Positions 17,509-27,194 are shown, counted from the stretch's first letter. The stretch: 64,000 nucleotides of DNA from Lacrimispora xylanolytica (GCF_026723765.1 NZ_CP113524.1:3705001-3769000), one strand, 5' to 3'. The notes: a model not told the origin generated them from the letters alone. A program made the numbers and translations.

Positions 17509-17552
17509 ATTATAATTATGGAATCTTAATCAGGGGAAAAAGGAATCTTAAA
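17509..17552 (-). promoter_or_regulatory. citDEFG promoter with tandem TTAAGATTCC elements
   Basis: Minus strand: TTTAAGATTCC (17552 downwards), then ATTAAGATTCC 22 bp later (17530 downwards), then 10 bases after the ATTAAG core the -10 TATAAT (17514-17509). The repeats match each other over ten bases, TTAAGATTCC. The -35 position is poor (TCCCCT), as expected for an activator-dependent promoter. Layout and spacing equal those before citM. Confidence 0.55.
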
Positions 17553-17569
17553 ATTTATTAAGACAGAAA

Positions 17570-17617
17570 GTGCTGTAAAATCAATGTATTTATCTGAAAA
17601 CATTGATATCACAGCAC
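17570..17617 (-). terminator. Stem-loop between citX and citD
   Basis: Interrupted inverted repeat: GTGCTGT...ATCAATGT pairs with ACATTGAT...ACAGCAC around a 12-base loop. On the minus strand it follows citX and is succeeded by TTTCTGTCTT, a weak T-rich tail, so it may end or attenuate the MATE-citX transcript before the citD promoter. Confidence 0.45.
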
Positions 17618-17646
17618 CCTCTTCCAGATATATCCTGAATCCGGAT

Positions 17647-18189
17647 TTAACGTGCCTTTTTCAGCCATGAGCTTATTATGTCCTCGACACGTGCATATAA
17701 TTCTTCTATCGTATGGCTCCGGCTGCGACCGCAGCTCTTTGCTTCCTGACCGCATAAGAGACATCTTCTGGGTGGCGCACCGAGCTGTTCTCTGCTGATG
17801 CCATTTCCTGTCTTATCGTAAACATCCATATCAAAAAGTCTTCCCAGTGGATGGGTTTCTTCTATATCTATTGTCATTTTTTTAATGAAAACAGGATCAT
17901 CACTTTTTACTGCAAAAATTTTTAAACAGCCCTCTTTTTTTATCACTTCACGTTCACCTTCCAGCACAAGCTCACGGACATCTAATGCCTCCTTAATGGC
18001 TTGTCCGCCTTCAAAAAAAGCCTTTAAGATACCAGGGGAGTTTTTCTTCGGCCCAGGTATGTTCATTCCCAGGGCCACGATGACTGCTTCTTTATGAGCC
18101 TCTCTCATCTCTTCCTGCATCCTTACTTTATCTTCACGGAAGGAGAGCATCTCTTCCAAGGTCACAAGCTCTTGTTTGTTTTCCATCAT
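17647..18189 (-). CDS. citX: Apo-citrate lyase phosphoribosyl-dephospho-CoA transferase
   Basis: CitX transfers the prosthetic group precursor made by CitG to CitD. The 180-residue protein carries the family motifs GRLFDMDVYD and GAPPRRCLLCGQEAKSCGRSRSH. Two adjacent ATGs exist (18189 and 18186); GGAG is four bases from the first and seven from the second, so the second may be used. The gene overlaps the end of the upstream MATE gene by over 50 bases, meaning it is co-transcribed with it and not with citDEFG. Confidence 0.92.
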   Translation of the reverse strand: MMENKQELVTLEEMLSFREDKVRMQEEMREAHKEAVIVALGMNIPGPKKNSPGILKAFFEGGQAIKEALDVRELVLEGEREVIKKEGCLKIFAVKSDDPVFIKKMTIDIEETHPLGRLFDMDVYDKTGNGISREQLGAPPRRCLLCGQEAKSCGRSRSHTIEELYARVEDIISSWLKKAR

Positions 18190-19507
18190 AATTCTCCTTT
18201 CCTATCTTTCTGATTTTTGCTGCCAAAGGTATTACCATTAAAATCCACACAATTGGTTCTGCCACAATAATACCCATATAGTTTAAGACCGGAGCCAGGA
18301 ACATGGCAATGGCCACCTTTCCCACAAGCTCAATAAAGCTTGACACCACCGGCGTCTTATGATCCCCGGTTCCCTGTAAGGTGTTACGGAAAATGGATAT
18401 GGAGGCAGCCACCATGTAAAACAGGGAATTGATTCTTAAATAAAGGGAAGCCGTTTTTAGCACTTCTTTATTATAGGTGCCAGTTACCATATTAATCAGA
18501 TGGGGTGCTGCCAGATAGCTTAAGAGTACCATACCTCCAGACCAGATAAAGGTCAGGGTCAGAGCTGTTTTAAGCCCCAAACGAATTCTGTCGGTTCTTC
18601 CTGCTCCCATATTCTGACCGCAGAAGGTTGCCATGGTGACCCCCATAACAGAAAAAGGAAGCATAAAAAATTCAGTGATTTTCCTGGCCGCTGTATGGGC
18701 CACAATAATATCCATGCCAAAGGTATTGATGACTCTTTGAAGAGACAGGGTCCCGAAAAATACCAGTGACATCATAAGAGCCATGGAAAGTCCGGAAGCA
18801 TATAGCTCCCTGGCCTCCGATAAGGTGATTTTAAAGTCCCCTAAACGAAACCGGAACACAGGATATCTCTTTACCATATAGAACAGGCATAACAAGGCGG
18901 CGGCCGACTGGGAAATGACGGTGGCAATAGCGGCCCCGCCGACTCCCATTTTAAAATGGTACACAAATAAGATGGCGAGAAATATGTTTAAAAGGCTGGA
19001 GCCCATTAAAAACATAAGGGGAGCCGCCGTATCTCCCACGGACCTAAGAATATTGGCGCATGCGTTATAAAGCATGGTCATGACCATTCCAAGGAGAATG
19101 ATCCTGATATAGGCCTTGGCATCGGATAATAGTTCCTGAGGTACATTTAACAGCTTTAAGAAGATATTTAATCCGCCCACGCATATAAGAGTAAGAAAAA
19201 GAGAGGTCAGGGTTCCCAGGAGAAGACCTCCTGCCGAATACCGCCTGACTCCCTCTTTTTCTCCAGCTCCAAAGCTTTTTGCAGTGAGCAGTGCAAAGCC
19301 TCCGGTGAGGCCGGATAAAAAGCCTATAAATAAAGTGCTGATGGAGGTTGTCGCCCCGACGGCTGCCAGAGCACCTTCTCCTAAAATACTTCCTACGATT
19401 CTTGTATCGGCCAAGCTGTAAAAAAGCTGAAAGACATTGCCAAGAGCCACCGGCACAGCAAATGTCAGCATGATTTTAGCTGGATTTCCTTTTGTTAAGT
19501 CTTTCAT
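18134..19507 (-). CDS. MATE-family efflux transporter
   Basis: A 457-residue, 12-helix membrane protein of the multidrug and toxin extrusion family, which exports organic compounds in exchange for Na+ or H+. The N-terminus LTKGNPAKIMLTFAVPVALGNVFQLFYSLADTRIVG and the repeat-half signature GVTMATFCGQNMGAG are typical. The protein ends normally with a polar tail. Its 3' end overlaps citX by 56 bases, an unusual pairing; a role in citrate metabolism is not evident from the protein. Confidence 0.9.
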   Translation of the reverse strand: MKDLTKGNPAKIMLTFAVPVALGNVFQLFYSLADTRIVGSILGEGALAAVGATTSISTLFIGFLSGLTGGFALLTAKSFGAGEKEGVRRYSAGGLLLGTLTSLFLTLICVGGLNIFLKLLNVPQELLSDAKAYIRIILLGMVMTMLYNACANILRSVGDTAAPLMFLMGSSLLNIFLAILFVYHFKMGVGGAAIATVISQSAAALLCLFYMVKRYPVFRFRLGDFKITLSEARELYASGLSMALMMSLVFFGTLSLQRVINTFGMDIIVAHTAARKITEFFMLPFSVMGVTMATFCGQNMGAGRTDRIRLGLKTALTLTFIWSGGMVLLSYLAAPHLINMVTGTYNKEVLKTASLYLRINSLFYMVAASISIFRNTLQGTGDHKTPVVSSFIELVGKVAIAMFLAPVLNYMGIIVAEPIVWILMVIPLAAKIRKIGKENYDGKQTRACDLGRDALLP

Positions 19508-19554
19508 GACTTTTCTCCTTTATGTGTACTACCGCGAAATCCAAGAGTATGTGT

Positions 19555-19857
19555 TTACAAAGACTGAGATCTGGAAAAATCTGCAAACCCCTGAGCCAAA
19601 GGATAAGGGGCACTGTTTTTAAGGGGAGCCGTTATGGTTCCCTTTACATAAAAGCTAAAGGCCGGCCGGCGGTTGTTTGTCTTATTTAAATTCTTAATAA
19701 GCCTCTGGCTTCTGCCCAGTTCTCCTATGTATACCCCATTCTGATTATAAATCTCCGTTCCATAAAATCTGCCCAGGATGGTTCCGTCGCATGCCACCAG
19801 ATAATCTTTCTGCCGGACGCCTACATAGCTGCCTTCCCAACTCCAGTATCTTACCAT
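19555..19857 (-). CDS. Small 4-fold beta-flower-like protein
   Basis: A 100-residue cytoplasmic protein with no signal peptide. It contains short repeated units with aromatic and Gly residues (YVGVRQKDYLVACDGTILGRFYGTEIYNQNGVYIGEL), resembling the 4-fold beta-flower domain annotated in many Clostridia. Function is unknown. It is followed by the MATE gene 48 bases later on the same strand and may share its transcript. Confidence 0.55.
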   Translation of the reverse strand: MVRYWSWEGSYVGVRQKDYLVACDGTILGRFYGTEIYNQNGVYIGELGRSQRLIKNLNKTNNRRPAFSFYVKGTITAPLKNSAPYPLAQGFADFSRSQSL

Positions 19858-20028
19858 TCTTTCAACACCTTTCCTGTTTTATTATGTAACATCATACACC
19901 ATTCCTTGCAAAAAAGAAACACTCCTGCCTTAAGACATTGATAAATTTTAAACCTTTACTGGATTTTTCTTTTCATCTGTTATATAATACTGCAAAATAC
20001 AGAATATACGCATACACAGGAGGACATT

Positions 20029-21057
20029 ATGGGATTTCAATATATTAACAACCTGCCAAGCCCGGAAGAAATCAAGGACCGCTTTCCACTTCCGGCCGAA
20101 TTTAAAGCCCTTAAGCTAGAGCGGGACCAGGCCATCAGCGACGTATTTACTGGAAAAAGCGACAAATTCCTTGTTATCATTGGACCCTGTTCTGCTGATA
20201 ATGAGGACTCTGTATCAGATTACGTAAATCGGCTCACAAAGGTACAGGAAAAGACAAAGGACCGTCTGATCCTGATTCCAAGAATCTATACCAACAAACC
20301 TCGTACGACCGGAGAAGGTTATAAGGGCATGCTTCACCAGCCAGATCCGGAAAAAAAGCCGGACATGCACGAGGGTCTTATCGCCATTCGTAAAATGCAC
20401 ATGAAGGTATTAACAGAAACTGGCTTATCCACTGCTGACGAGATGCTCTATCCGGAGAACTTAACTTATCTTGACGATATTATGTCCTACATCGCCATTG
20501 GTGCCCGCTCTGTGGAGAACCAGCAGCACCGCCTCACTTCCAGCGGATGTGACGTGGCAGTCGGCATGAAGAATCCAACCAGCGGAGATATGTCCGTTAT
20601 GTTAAACTCTGTGGTAGCCGCCCAGCAGCCTCATGATTTCACCTATCGGGGCTTTGAGGTAAAAAGCAGCGGAAACCCACTGGCCCACACGATTTTAAGA
20701 GGTGCTGTCAATAAGCATGGACAGTGCATTCCCAACTATCATTTTGAAGATCTCTACCTTCTTCATGAGATGTATGGAAGGCGCAACCTGGCTAATCCAG
20801 CCTGCATCGTAGATGCCAACCATTCAAATTCCAATAAGAAATACAAGGAGCAGATCCGTATCTCCAAGGAAGTTCTTCACAGCCGCAGACATTCCAAAGA
20901 GATTCACACTCTGGTAAAAGGCCTGATGATTGAAAGTTATATCGAGCCAGGCGCTCAGAAGGTGGGTGACGGCTGCTACGGAAAATCCATTACAGACCCT
21001 TGTCTTGGCTGGGATGATTCCGAACGTCTGCTTTATGAAATTGCTGATCTGATCTAA
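20029..21057 (+). CDS. aroF: 3-deoxy-7-phosphoheptulonate synthase (class I, AroG-type)
   Basis: DAHP synthase condenses phosphoenolpyruvate and erythrose-4-phosphate, the first step to aromatic amino acids. The 342-residue protein shows IGPCSADNEDSV, RIYTNKPRTTGEGYKGM, GARSVENQQHR, GMKNPTSGD and VDANHSNS with metal-binding Cys/His/Glu/Asp residues. Length and motifs fit the feedback-inhibitable AroFGH type. It is a single gene with AGGAGG before the ATG, a TATAAT box near 19980, and a strong terminator after it. Which effector inhibits it cannot be told. Confidence 0.92.
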   Translation: MGFQYINNLPSPEEIKDRFPLPAEFKALKLERDQAISDVFTGKSDKFLVIIGPCSADNEDSVSDYVNRLTKVQEKTKDRLILIPRIYTNKPRTTGEGYKGMLHQPDPEKKPDMHEGLIAIRKMHMKVLTETGLSTADEMLYPENLTYLDDIMSYIAIGARSVENQQHRLTSSGCDVAVGMKNPTSGDMSVMLNSVVAAQQPHDFTYRGFEVKSSGNPLAHTILRGAVNKHGQCIPNYHFEDLYLLHEMYGRRNLANPACIVDANHSNSNKKYKEQIRISKEVLHSRRHSKEIHTLVKGLMIESYIEPGAQKVGDGCYGKSITDPCLGWDDSERLLYEIADLI

Positions 21058-21126
21058 GGACAGCGACTGGATACCCGTCCAAAATAAGGGACTGATGCAA
21101 AGAGGCTTTGAAGATATACCATATAC

Positions 21127-21175
21127 AAAAATACGCCTTGATTCGGATTATAAAGTCCGAATCAAGGCGTATTTT
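21127..21175. terminator. Bidirectional terminator between aroF and uppP
   Basis: A 20-bp perfect stem from AAAATACGCCTTG to CAAGGCGTATTTT around an 8-base loop, with A-run on one side and T-run on the other. It can stop both the aroF transcript and the convergent uppP transcript. Confidence 0.9.
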
Positions 21176-21239
21176 CATGTGAACCATATATTAAGTTTTC
21201 TATACAAAATGCAATCACCGCTTCATTTAGAAGCTTCCC

Positions 21240-22085
21240 TTACAGGCCAAGTACTGCTGATACGGTGAAATATAAAATCACCACAACGCCCAGTACAATT
21301 CTGTAATATCCAAAGAATTTAAAATCATGCTGTCTGATGTAACCCATTAAGAACTTAATGGCATACACAGAAACAACAAAGGCAACTACCATACCCATGA
21401 TGAGGTAGAAAACCTGGGCGCCGCTGAATACTGAACCATTGACCAGGTATTTTACAATTTTCAAAAGGCTTGCACCAAACATAACCGGGATTCCAAGGAA
21501 AAAGGAAAATTCTGCAGATGCCGCTCTGGAACACCCCAGGATCATGGCACCAAGGATGGTGGAACCGGAACGGGACGTTCCCGGAATAAGAGCCAGAAGC
21601 TGGAACAGTCCGATATAAAGGGCTGTCTGGAAGGAGATATCTCCTACCTTCTGCACATCAAAGGTTTTATACTGGTTCCTGTTTTCAATGATAAGAAACA
21701 GAACACCGTAAATAATCAGGGTGGCAGCAACCACATATCCATTCATCAGATACTCATCAAGAATATCATCTACCAGTAAACCAATTACCGCAGCCGGTAT
21801 ACAGGCAAGCACAATCTTGCTCCACAAAACCAGAGTAGCTGTTCTTTGGGCTGGTTTTTTCTTTAGGGAAAAAGGATTCAGCTTATCAAAGTAAAGCACA
21901 ACCACTGCAAGAATCGCACCCAGCTGAATGACAACTAAAAACATGTTTTTAAAGGCTGCCGGCTGGTTTAGATGAATGATTTCATCCACCAGAATCATGT
22001 GACCGGTACTGCTAATTGGAAGCCACTCTGTAAATCCTTCTACAATTCCCAGTACCAGAACTTTTAAAATTTCTAAAATATTCAT
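21240..22085 (-). CDS. uppP: Undecaprenyl-diphosphatase (BacA/UppP)
   Basis: Membrane enzyme of 281 residues that recycles undecaprenyl pyrophosphate to the phosphate for cell wall synthesis and gives bacitracin tolerance. It has the two catalytic regions of the family: [20 protein letters not shown] at the N-terminus and [17 protein letters not shown] at about 165-182. About eight helices are visible. It is the last gene of a hisH-hisF-ung-uppP run on the minus strand. Confidence 0.95.
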   Translation of the reverse strand: MNILEILKVLVLGIVEGFTEWLPISSTGHMILVDEIIHLNQPAAFKNMFLVVIQLGAILAVVVLYFDKLNPFSLKKKPAQRTATLVLWSKIVLACIPAAVIGLLVDDILDEYLMNGYVVAATLIIYGVLFLIIENRNQYKTFDVQKVGDISFQTALYIGLFQLLALIPGTSRSGSTILGAMILGCSRAASAEFSFFLGIPVMFGASLLKIVKYLVNGSVFSGAQVFYLIMGMVVAFVVSVYAIKFLMGYIRQHDFKFFGYYRIVLGVVVILYFTVSAVLGL

Positions 22086-22100
22086 TGCATTTCCTCTGCT

Positions 22101-22778
22101 CTATTTTATATTTTCTATCTGCCAGTCAATCGGCTCCACTCCATTGGCCTCTAAAAAGGCATTGGACTTGCTAAAATGCTTACAGCCAAAAAATCCCCGG
22201 TATGCGGAAAGCGGACTGGGATGAGGCGCTTCCAGTATTAAGTGCTTTGGATTATTAAGCATTGCTTTTTTATTCTGGGCAGGACGGCCCCAAAGAAGAA
22301 ATACGATCGGATGGTCCTGTTCATTTAAAATACGGATGGCTGCATCGGTAAACTTCTCCCAACCGATTCCCTGATGGGAGTTGGCCGCATGGGCACGAAC
22401 GGTAAGGACCGTATTTAAAAGCATGACTCCCTGATCCGACCATTTCTTCAAGTATCCATGACTGGGTATCTCACATCCCAAGTCTTCCCTAAGCTCCTGA
22501 TAGATATTTACCAGAGACGGCGGAATATCCACTTCAGGCTTTACGGAAAAGCAAAGGCCGTGGGCCTGACCATGATTGTGGTAAGGATCCTGACCTAAGA
22601 TCACTGCCTTTACCTTGGAAAGAGGCGTGAACTGAAACGCATTGAAGATATCATCAGGCTCCGGGAAAACAAGCCCTTTCTCATATTCTTCTTTCACCTT
22701 CTGATAAAGTTCCCTGTAATACGGCTTTTTAAACTCCTCACTTAACGGGGACAGCCAGTCATTGTCAATTGCTCCCAT
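22101..22778 (-). CDS. ung: Uracil-DNA glycosylase, family 1
   Basis: Removes uracil from DNA to start base-excision repair. The 225-residue protein has the water-activating loop GQDPYHNHGQAHGLCFSV, the uracil-binding LLNTVLTVR, and the DNA-intercalating loop HPSPLSAYRGFFG. Start with AAAGGAG seven bases upstream. It lies 15 bases from both neighbours, between hisF and uppP. Confidence 0.96.
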   Translation of the reverse strand: MGAIDNDWLSPLSEEFKKPYYRELYQKVKEEYEKGLVFPEPDDIFNAFQFTPLSKVKAVILGQDPYHNHGQAHGLCFSVKPEVDIPPSLVNIYQELREDLGCEIPSHGYLKKWSDQGVMLLNTVLTVRAHAANSHQGIGWEKFTDAAIRILNEQDHPIVFLLWGRPAQNKKAMLNNPKHLILEAPHPSPLSAYRGFFGCKHFSKSNAFLEANGVEPIDWQIENIK

Positions 22779-22793
22779 GTTTTCTCCTTTGCA

Positions 22794-23555
22794 TTAAATC
22801 CTAACTGGTATCTCTAACTCATTTAAATATCGTTTTAAATCCATAATTTCCATTTCTTTGTAGTGAAACAGGGAAGCTGCCAGTGCGGCATCAGCCATCC
22901 CTTCGGTTAAGGCATCACGGAAATGCTCCATGGTTCCTGCCCCGCCAGAGGCGATAACTGGAACAGAAACATTCTCTGCTATGATGCGGTTTAACTCGTT
23001 GTCGTAACCTGCTTTTGTACCATCGCAGTCCATGCTGGTTAAAAGGATTTCTCCAGCACCAAGCCGGTCTGCCTCTCTTGCCCACTCAATGGCATCAAGT
23101 CCGGTATCGACCCTGCCGCCGTTTTTATAAACGCTCCAGCCGCTTCCGTCCTTCCGCCTTCTGGCATCAATGGCAACCACTACACATTGACGTCCAAACT
23201 TATCGGCGGCGTCAGAAATGAGCCTTGGCGTATTGATTGCAGATGAATTAATGGAAATCTTATCGGCACCTTCTCTTAAAAGCATCTTAAAGTCGTCTAC
23301 CGTGCGGATGCCGCCGCCTACGGTAAATGGAATGAACACCTTCTCAGCCACCCGGCGGACCATATCCACTACCGTATTTCGGTTATCCGAGGAGGCGGTG
23401 ATATCTAAAAATACCAGCTCATCCGCTCCTGCCTTATCGTAGGCTGCTGCAATCTCAACGGGATCGCCTGCATCCTTTAAGTCCACGAAATTTACTCCCT
23501 TTACCACTCTTGCGTTATGTACATCCAGGCATGGTATGATTCTCTTCGTTAGCAT
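22794..23555 (-). CDS. hisF: Imidazole glycerol phosphate synthase, cyclase subunit
   Basis: The 253-residue TIM barrel uses ammonia from HisH to convert PRFAR to imidazole glycerol phosphate and AICAR. Visible motifs: [15 protein letters not shown] with the catalytic Asp, [32 protein letters not shown] with the second catalytic Asp, and [12 protein letters not shown]. It follows hisH by 11 bases and forms a heterodimer with it. Other his genes are not in the window. Confidence 0.97.
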   Translation of the reverse strand: MLTKRIIPCLDVHNARVVKGVNFVDLKDAGDPVEIAAAYDKAGADELVFLDITASSDNRNTVVDMVRRVAEKVFIPFTVGGGIRTVDDFKMLLREGADKISINSSAINTPRLISDAADKFGRQCVVVAIDARRRKDGSGWSVYKNGGRVDTGLDAIEWAREADRLGAGEILLTSMDCDGTKAGYDNELNRIIAENVSVPVIASGGAGTMEHFRDALTEGMADAALAASLFHYKEMEIMDLKRYLNELEIPVRI

Positions 23556-23566
23556 CCGGCACCTCC

Positions 23567-24175
23567 TTAAGTAAGTTCTATGAAATTTTTCAAGATATGA
23601 AGACCTGTATCACTGCTCTTTTCCGGATGGAACTGGCAGGCAAATAAGTTATCTCTCTCCACGGAAGCGCCAAAGGTCAGACCATACTCTGACGTTGCTG
23701 CCACATCGGATTGCCGTTCTGCTTCTAAATAATATGAATGGACAAAATAAACATATGCACCGGAATGGATTCCTTTAAAAAGTCTACCTTCCGGCTTGAT
23801 CTTAAGACTGTTCCAGCCCATATGAGGCACCTTTAGACCAGGGGTATTTGGAAATCGAAGAATTTTGCCGGGCAGAAGGCCAAGACCTTTTACTCCTTCT
23901 GATTCCTGGCTGCTTTCAAAAAAGAGCTGAAGCCCCAGACAGATGCCAAGAAGGGGTGTCCCATTCTCCGCTATCTTTTGTATCACTTCCACCAGCTCAT
24001 ATTGGTGAAGCTTATCCATCGCTTCCCCAAACGCTCCCACTCCTGGCAGAATTACTTTATCCGCAGAAAGAAGGATTTCCTTATCCCTTGTTACGACAGG
24101 GCTTTCTCCCAGAGAAACCAGGGCTTTTTCCACACTTTTTAAATTTCCGGCATCGTAGTCAATTATCGCAATCAT
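23567..24175 (-). CDS. hisH: Imidazole glycerol phosphate synthase, glutaminase subunit
   Basis: A class I glutamine amidotransferase of 202 residues giving ammonia to HisF. The catalytic Cys is in [13 protein letters not shown], with His-Glu in [10 protein letters not shown], and [14 protein letters not shown] at the N-terminus. I chose ATG 24175, which has GAGGTGG five bases upstream, over a GTG at 24184 that overlaps that site. First gene of the hisHF-ung-uppP group. Confidence 0.95.
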   Translation of the reverse strand: MIAIIDYDAGNLKSVEKALVSLGESPVVTRDKEILLSADKVILPGVGAFGEAMDKLHQYELVEVIQKIAENGTPLLGICLGLQLFFESSQESEGVKGLGLLPGKILRFPNTPGLKVPHMGWNSLKIKPEGRLFKGIHSGAYVYFVHSYYLEAERQSDVAATSEYGLTFGASVERDNLFACQFHPEKSSDTGLHILKNFIELT

Positions 24176-24246
24176 GGCAGCCACCTCTTTACGCCTTTTT
24201 TCAACATTTTAGCACAGTACCCTGTAATGCACAACGCAAAAAATAA

Positions 24247-24861
24247 CTATAAACTTCGAAAGAATTCCAAAGAATTTTCAGAAATTGCATCTGCTTTTCC
24301 TTTTACGGTATCAGAAAGCTGGGAAAAGGAACCATGGATCCGGTATAAATGAGCCTTATTATTAATGGAAGCTGTTTTTTCAAACGGCCACCGGATAACG
24401 GTAGGCGTTTGAAATCCCACCCCCATTTCCAGAAGCAGAAGCTTCTTATTTAAGGTAGCAGAAAGCCAGTAGGTATAGGCGTTCCACTGAGGAAGATATC
24501 CTTCCTCTATGTATTCCTCTGCCTTTATAGTATTCCCAGTCAGAGGCTGCCCGCAATGAGGGCAGATATCATCAGGAATCTCTAAAGGCTCCCAAATATC
24601 CTTGGTACAGGATTTGGAGCACTGTCTCCAGGTCTCATTGCCACAGGGCGCAACGATTCGTTTCTGGTCTAAGGAGGATTTACGAATCTCTCCGTCGGTC
24701 ACTGTTGTCACAATAAAATAATCTTTTCCCTGAATCATGCGATTCAGCTTTTCATAAAGCTCTTTTATATCCCCGGTCTCTTTGGCGTTCCACTCTTCAC
24801 CGATACCGATTAATAATTTTTCACAGCTTTTTATTTCTTCCACAATTTTTTCTTTTATCAT
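24247..24861 (-). CDS. Sir2-like NAD-binding protein with zinc site
   Basis: A 204-residue protein resembling the Sir2/sirtuin Rossmann fold: KLLIGIGEEWN near the N-terminus, FIVTTVTDGEIRKS where sirtuins have the TQNIDGL segment, a four-Cys zinc site (C...C then CPHC), and LLLLEMGVGFQTPTVIRWPFE near the end. The usual catalytic HGS box is not obvious, so it may bind NAD or ADP-ribose without classical deacetylase action. The start at 24861 is chosen for AGGTGG nine bases upstream. Confidence 0.6.
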   Translation of the reverse strand: MIKEKIVEEIKSCEKLLIGIGEEWNAKETGDIKELYEKLNRMIQGKDYFIVTTVTDGEIRKSSLDQKRIVAPCGNETWRQCSKSCTKDIWEPLEIPDDICPHCGQPLTGNTIKAEEYIEEGYLPQWNAYTYWLSATLNKKLLLLEMGVGFQTPTVIRWPFEKTASINNKAHLYRIHGSFSQLSDTVKGKADAISENSLEFFRSL

Positions 24862-25011
24862 TGATCTTATCCACCTTTTGTAAGAAGTCCCCATCTATTA
24901 TACATCAGCAGCAATCTTAAGAAAAGATAGAAATTCTGTTCTTGCGGCTCTTACCGTATCTATGCTATACTTATGCATGCATGAAACATAAACAAAGGAA
25001 GTAAGCCATCT

Positions 25012-25443
25012 ATGAATAAACACATAAAGCTTTCTCCCTTGCTGGGAGGTTTTGCTGCTATTGCAGTGCTGGCACTGCTATTAGTCATATACACTCTGAC
25101 AAGACCGGTTCCCATGGCGGGTACAAAGAATATCTCCATTGATGTCGTATATGAAAACGGAGTCAAAGAGCATTATCAGATTACCACAGAAGCCCACTTT
25201 CTTCTGGAGGCAATAAGTTCCATTCCTGAGCTTAAGGTTTCAGGAACATCAAGCGACGAATTTGGACTAATGGTAACTACCATCAATGGAACGAGAGCCG
25301 ATTACCAAAAGGACCATGCTTATTGGGCGCTCCTGTTAAATGGCGAGCCCTGCAGCTACGGGGTCAGTCAGCAGCCCATTAAGGATAAGGAGGCATATAC
25401 GTTTCAGTATACCCCTGCAAACGAGGAGGCCCAAAAGCCATGA
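25012..25443 (+). CDS. Membrane-anchored DUF4430 (transcobalamin-like) protein
   Basis: A 143-residue protein with an N-terminal anchor helix (about 10-30) and an outside DUF4430 domain, the beta-grasp fold shared with intrinsic factor/transcobalamin C-termini (SSDEFGLMVTTINGTRADYQKDHAYWALLLNG). It overlaps the next gene by ATGA. Such domains are found beside ECF-type S components and may help capture a vitamin, possibly a corrinoid; the ligand is inferred, not shown. Confidence 0.75.
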   Translation: MNKHIKLSPLLGGFAAIAVLALLLVIYTLTRPVPMAGTKNISIDVVYENGVKEHYQITTEAHFLLEAISSIPELKVSGTSSDEFGLMVTTINGTRADYQKDHAYWALLLNGEPCSYGVSQQPIKDKEAYTFQYTPANEEAQKP

Positions 25444-25955
25444 AGACCGTTCCCCCTATGACAACTGGTGAACTGGTACGGGATGCTCTTTTAGCTGCCT
25501 TGTTATTTATCAGCCAGGTAAGTCTTTCCTGGATCAGTAACGTGGAGCTGGTATCCCTTCTGCTGATTTTATATACTCTGGTATTCAAAAAACACGTATG
25601 GCTGATCCTGTACGTGTTTATTGTATTGGAGGGACTTGTGTATGGATTTGGGCTGTGGTGGTTTTCCTACCTTTATGTATGGCCCATTCTTGTGGCTGCT
25701 GTTTTTCTTTTCATAAAAGGAAGACCTCCAAAGTCATTTACCATAGCCATATTATCAGGCATATTTGGATTGCTCTTTGGACTGTTCTGTTCTCTGTCCT
25801 ATGTTATCCTTGCAGGCCCCCATGCCGCCTTTGTCTGGTGGACGGCCGGAATTCCCTTTGACCTTGTTCATGGAATCGGTAATTTCCTGCTGTCCCTTAT
25901 CTTATTTTCGCCGTTATACCGGCTTCTTACCGCATTAAACCGAATCCAATCATAA
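25440..25955 (+). CDS. ECF transporter S-component-like membrane protein
   Basis: A 171-residue protein with six hydrophobic helices and the layout of an energy-coupling-factor S component, the substrate-binding subunit that works with a shared EcfAA'T module. It lies directly after a DUF4430 gene with a 4-base overlap. No EcfA or EcfT gene is in the window, so it would rely on a module encoded elsewhere. A cobalamin-type substrate is plausible by its partner but not proven. Confidence 0.72.
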   Translation: MKTVPPMTTGELVRDALLAALLFISQVSLSWISNVELVSLLLILYTLVFKKHVWLILYVFIVLEGLVYGFGLWWFSYLYVWPILVAAVFLFIKGRPPKSFTIAILSGIFGLLFGLFCSLSYVILAGPHAAFVWWTAGIPFDLVHGIGNFLLSLILFSPLYRLLTALNRIQS

Positions 25956-25970
25956 AAAGGAGTGCTATCC

Positions 25971-27176
25971 ATGGAATCAGCAATTGTCAGAATCAAAAAA
26001 GGTGAGGCCCGCGCCTTAAAAGCAGGAGGTATGTGGATCTATGATAACGAAATCGATACCATTACCGGAGATTTTACCAACGGGGATATTGTAACAGTGG
26101 AGGATTTTGACGGCTACTTTCTCGGCCGTGGTTTTATCAACACCAATTCCAAAATCACCATCCGCATCATGACCCGGAAAAAAGACACTGAAATCAACGA
26201 AGACTTTATTGAGATGCGGGTGCGAAATGCCTGGGAATATCGGAAGACCACTTCCGATACGGACAGCTGCCGTGTAATCTTTGGAGAGGCTGACTTTCTA
26301 CCCGGTATTGTGGTGGACAAGTTCTCCGATGTACTGGTGGTAGAATCCCTTGCCCTGGGCATTGACCGTTTAAAGCCTCTCATCCTGGACACTTTGAAAC
26401 GAATCTTAAATGAAGATGGGATTGAAATCCGTGGTATTTATGAAAGAAGCGATGCGAAAGTCCGCCTTCAGGAAGGCATGGAGCGGGTAAAGGGCTTTAT
26501 CGGCGAGCCATTTGATACGAAGGTGGAGATCGTGGAAAACGGGGTCAAATATATGGTAGATGTTCAGGACGGCCAGAAAACCGGATTTTTCCTGGATCAG
26601 AAATATAACCGTCTCGCCATGCACCGGATCTGCAAAGGAAAACGGGTATTAGACTGCTTTACCCATACCGGTTCCTTCGCCTTAAACGCCGGAATCGCCG
26701 GAGCGACCCAGGTTCTGGGCGTTGATGCCTCTGAGCTTGGAGTGGCCCAGGCTATGGAAAATGCGCGGTTAAATGATTTATCCGACGTAGTTACCTTTCA
26801 GTGTGCGGATGTGTTCGAGCTTCTTCCTGAGTTTGAAAAAAAGGGAGAAAAGTTTGACGTAGTGATTTTGGATCCACCTGCCTTTACAAAGTCAAGAAAC
26901 TCCGTGAAAAATGCAGTAAAAGGATATCGTGAAATCAACTTAAGAGGCATGAAGCTGGTAAAAGACGGAGGATATCTGGCTACCTGCTCCTGCTCTCATT
27001 TTATGACACCGGAGCTTTTTACTAAGACCATACGGGAGGCAGCCGCTAACGTTCACAAGCGTCTCCGTCAGGTAGAATACCGGACACAGGCAGCCGACCA
27101 CCCTATTTTATGGGCTGGGGAAGATACTTCTTACTATTTGAAATTCTATATCTTCCAGGTGTGCGATGAGAAATAA
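25971..27176 (+). CDS. Class I SAM-dependent 23S rRNA (cytosine-5) methyltransferase, RlmI-like
   Basis: A 401-residue protein with an N-terminal PUA domain (IVRIKKGEARALKAGGMWIYDNEI), an EEHEE-like linker, and a Rossmann methyltransferase domain with VLDCFTHTGSFALNAG for SAM, DPPAFTKSR as motif IV, and CSCSHFM with the catalytic Cys. This matches the RlmI/YwbD family that modifies 23S rRNA. The ATG at 25971 with AAAAGGAG eight bases upstream is preferred over a GTG at 25962. Confidence 0.9.
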   Translation: MESAIVRIKKGEARALKAGGMWIYDNEIDTITGDFTNGDIVTVEDFDGYFLGRGFINTNSKITIRIMTRKKDTEINEDFIEMRVRNAWEYRKTTSDTDSCRVIFGEADFLPGIVVDKFSDVLVVESLALGIDRLKPLILDTLKRILNEDGIEIRGIYERSDAKVRLQEGMERVKGFIGEPFDTKVEIVENGVKYMVDVQDGQKTGFFLDQKYNRLAMHRICKGKRVLDCFTHTGSFALNAGIAGATQVLGVDASELGVAQAMENARLNDLSDVVTFQCADVFELLPEFEKKGEKFDVVILDPPAFTKSRNSVKNAVKGYREINLRGMKLVKDGGYLATCSCSHFMTPELFTKTIREAAANVHKRLRQVEYRTQAADHPILWAGEDTSYYLKFYIFQVCDEK

Positions 27177-27194
27177 ATAAAATTGATATTGCAG

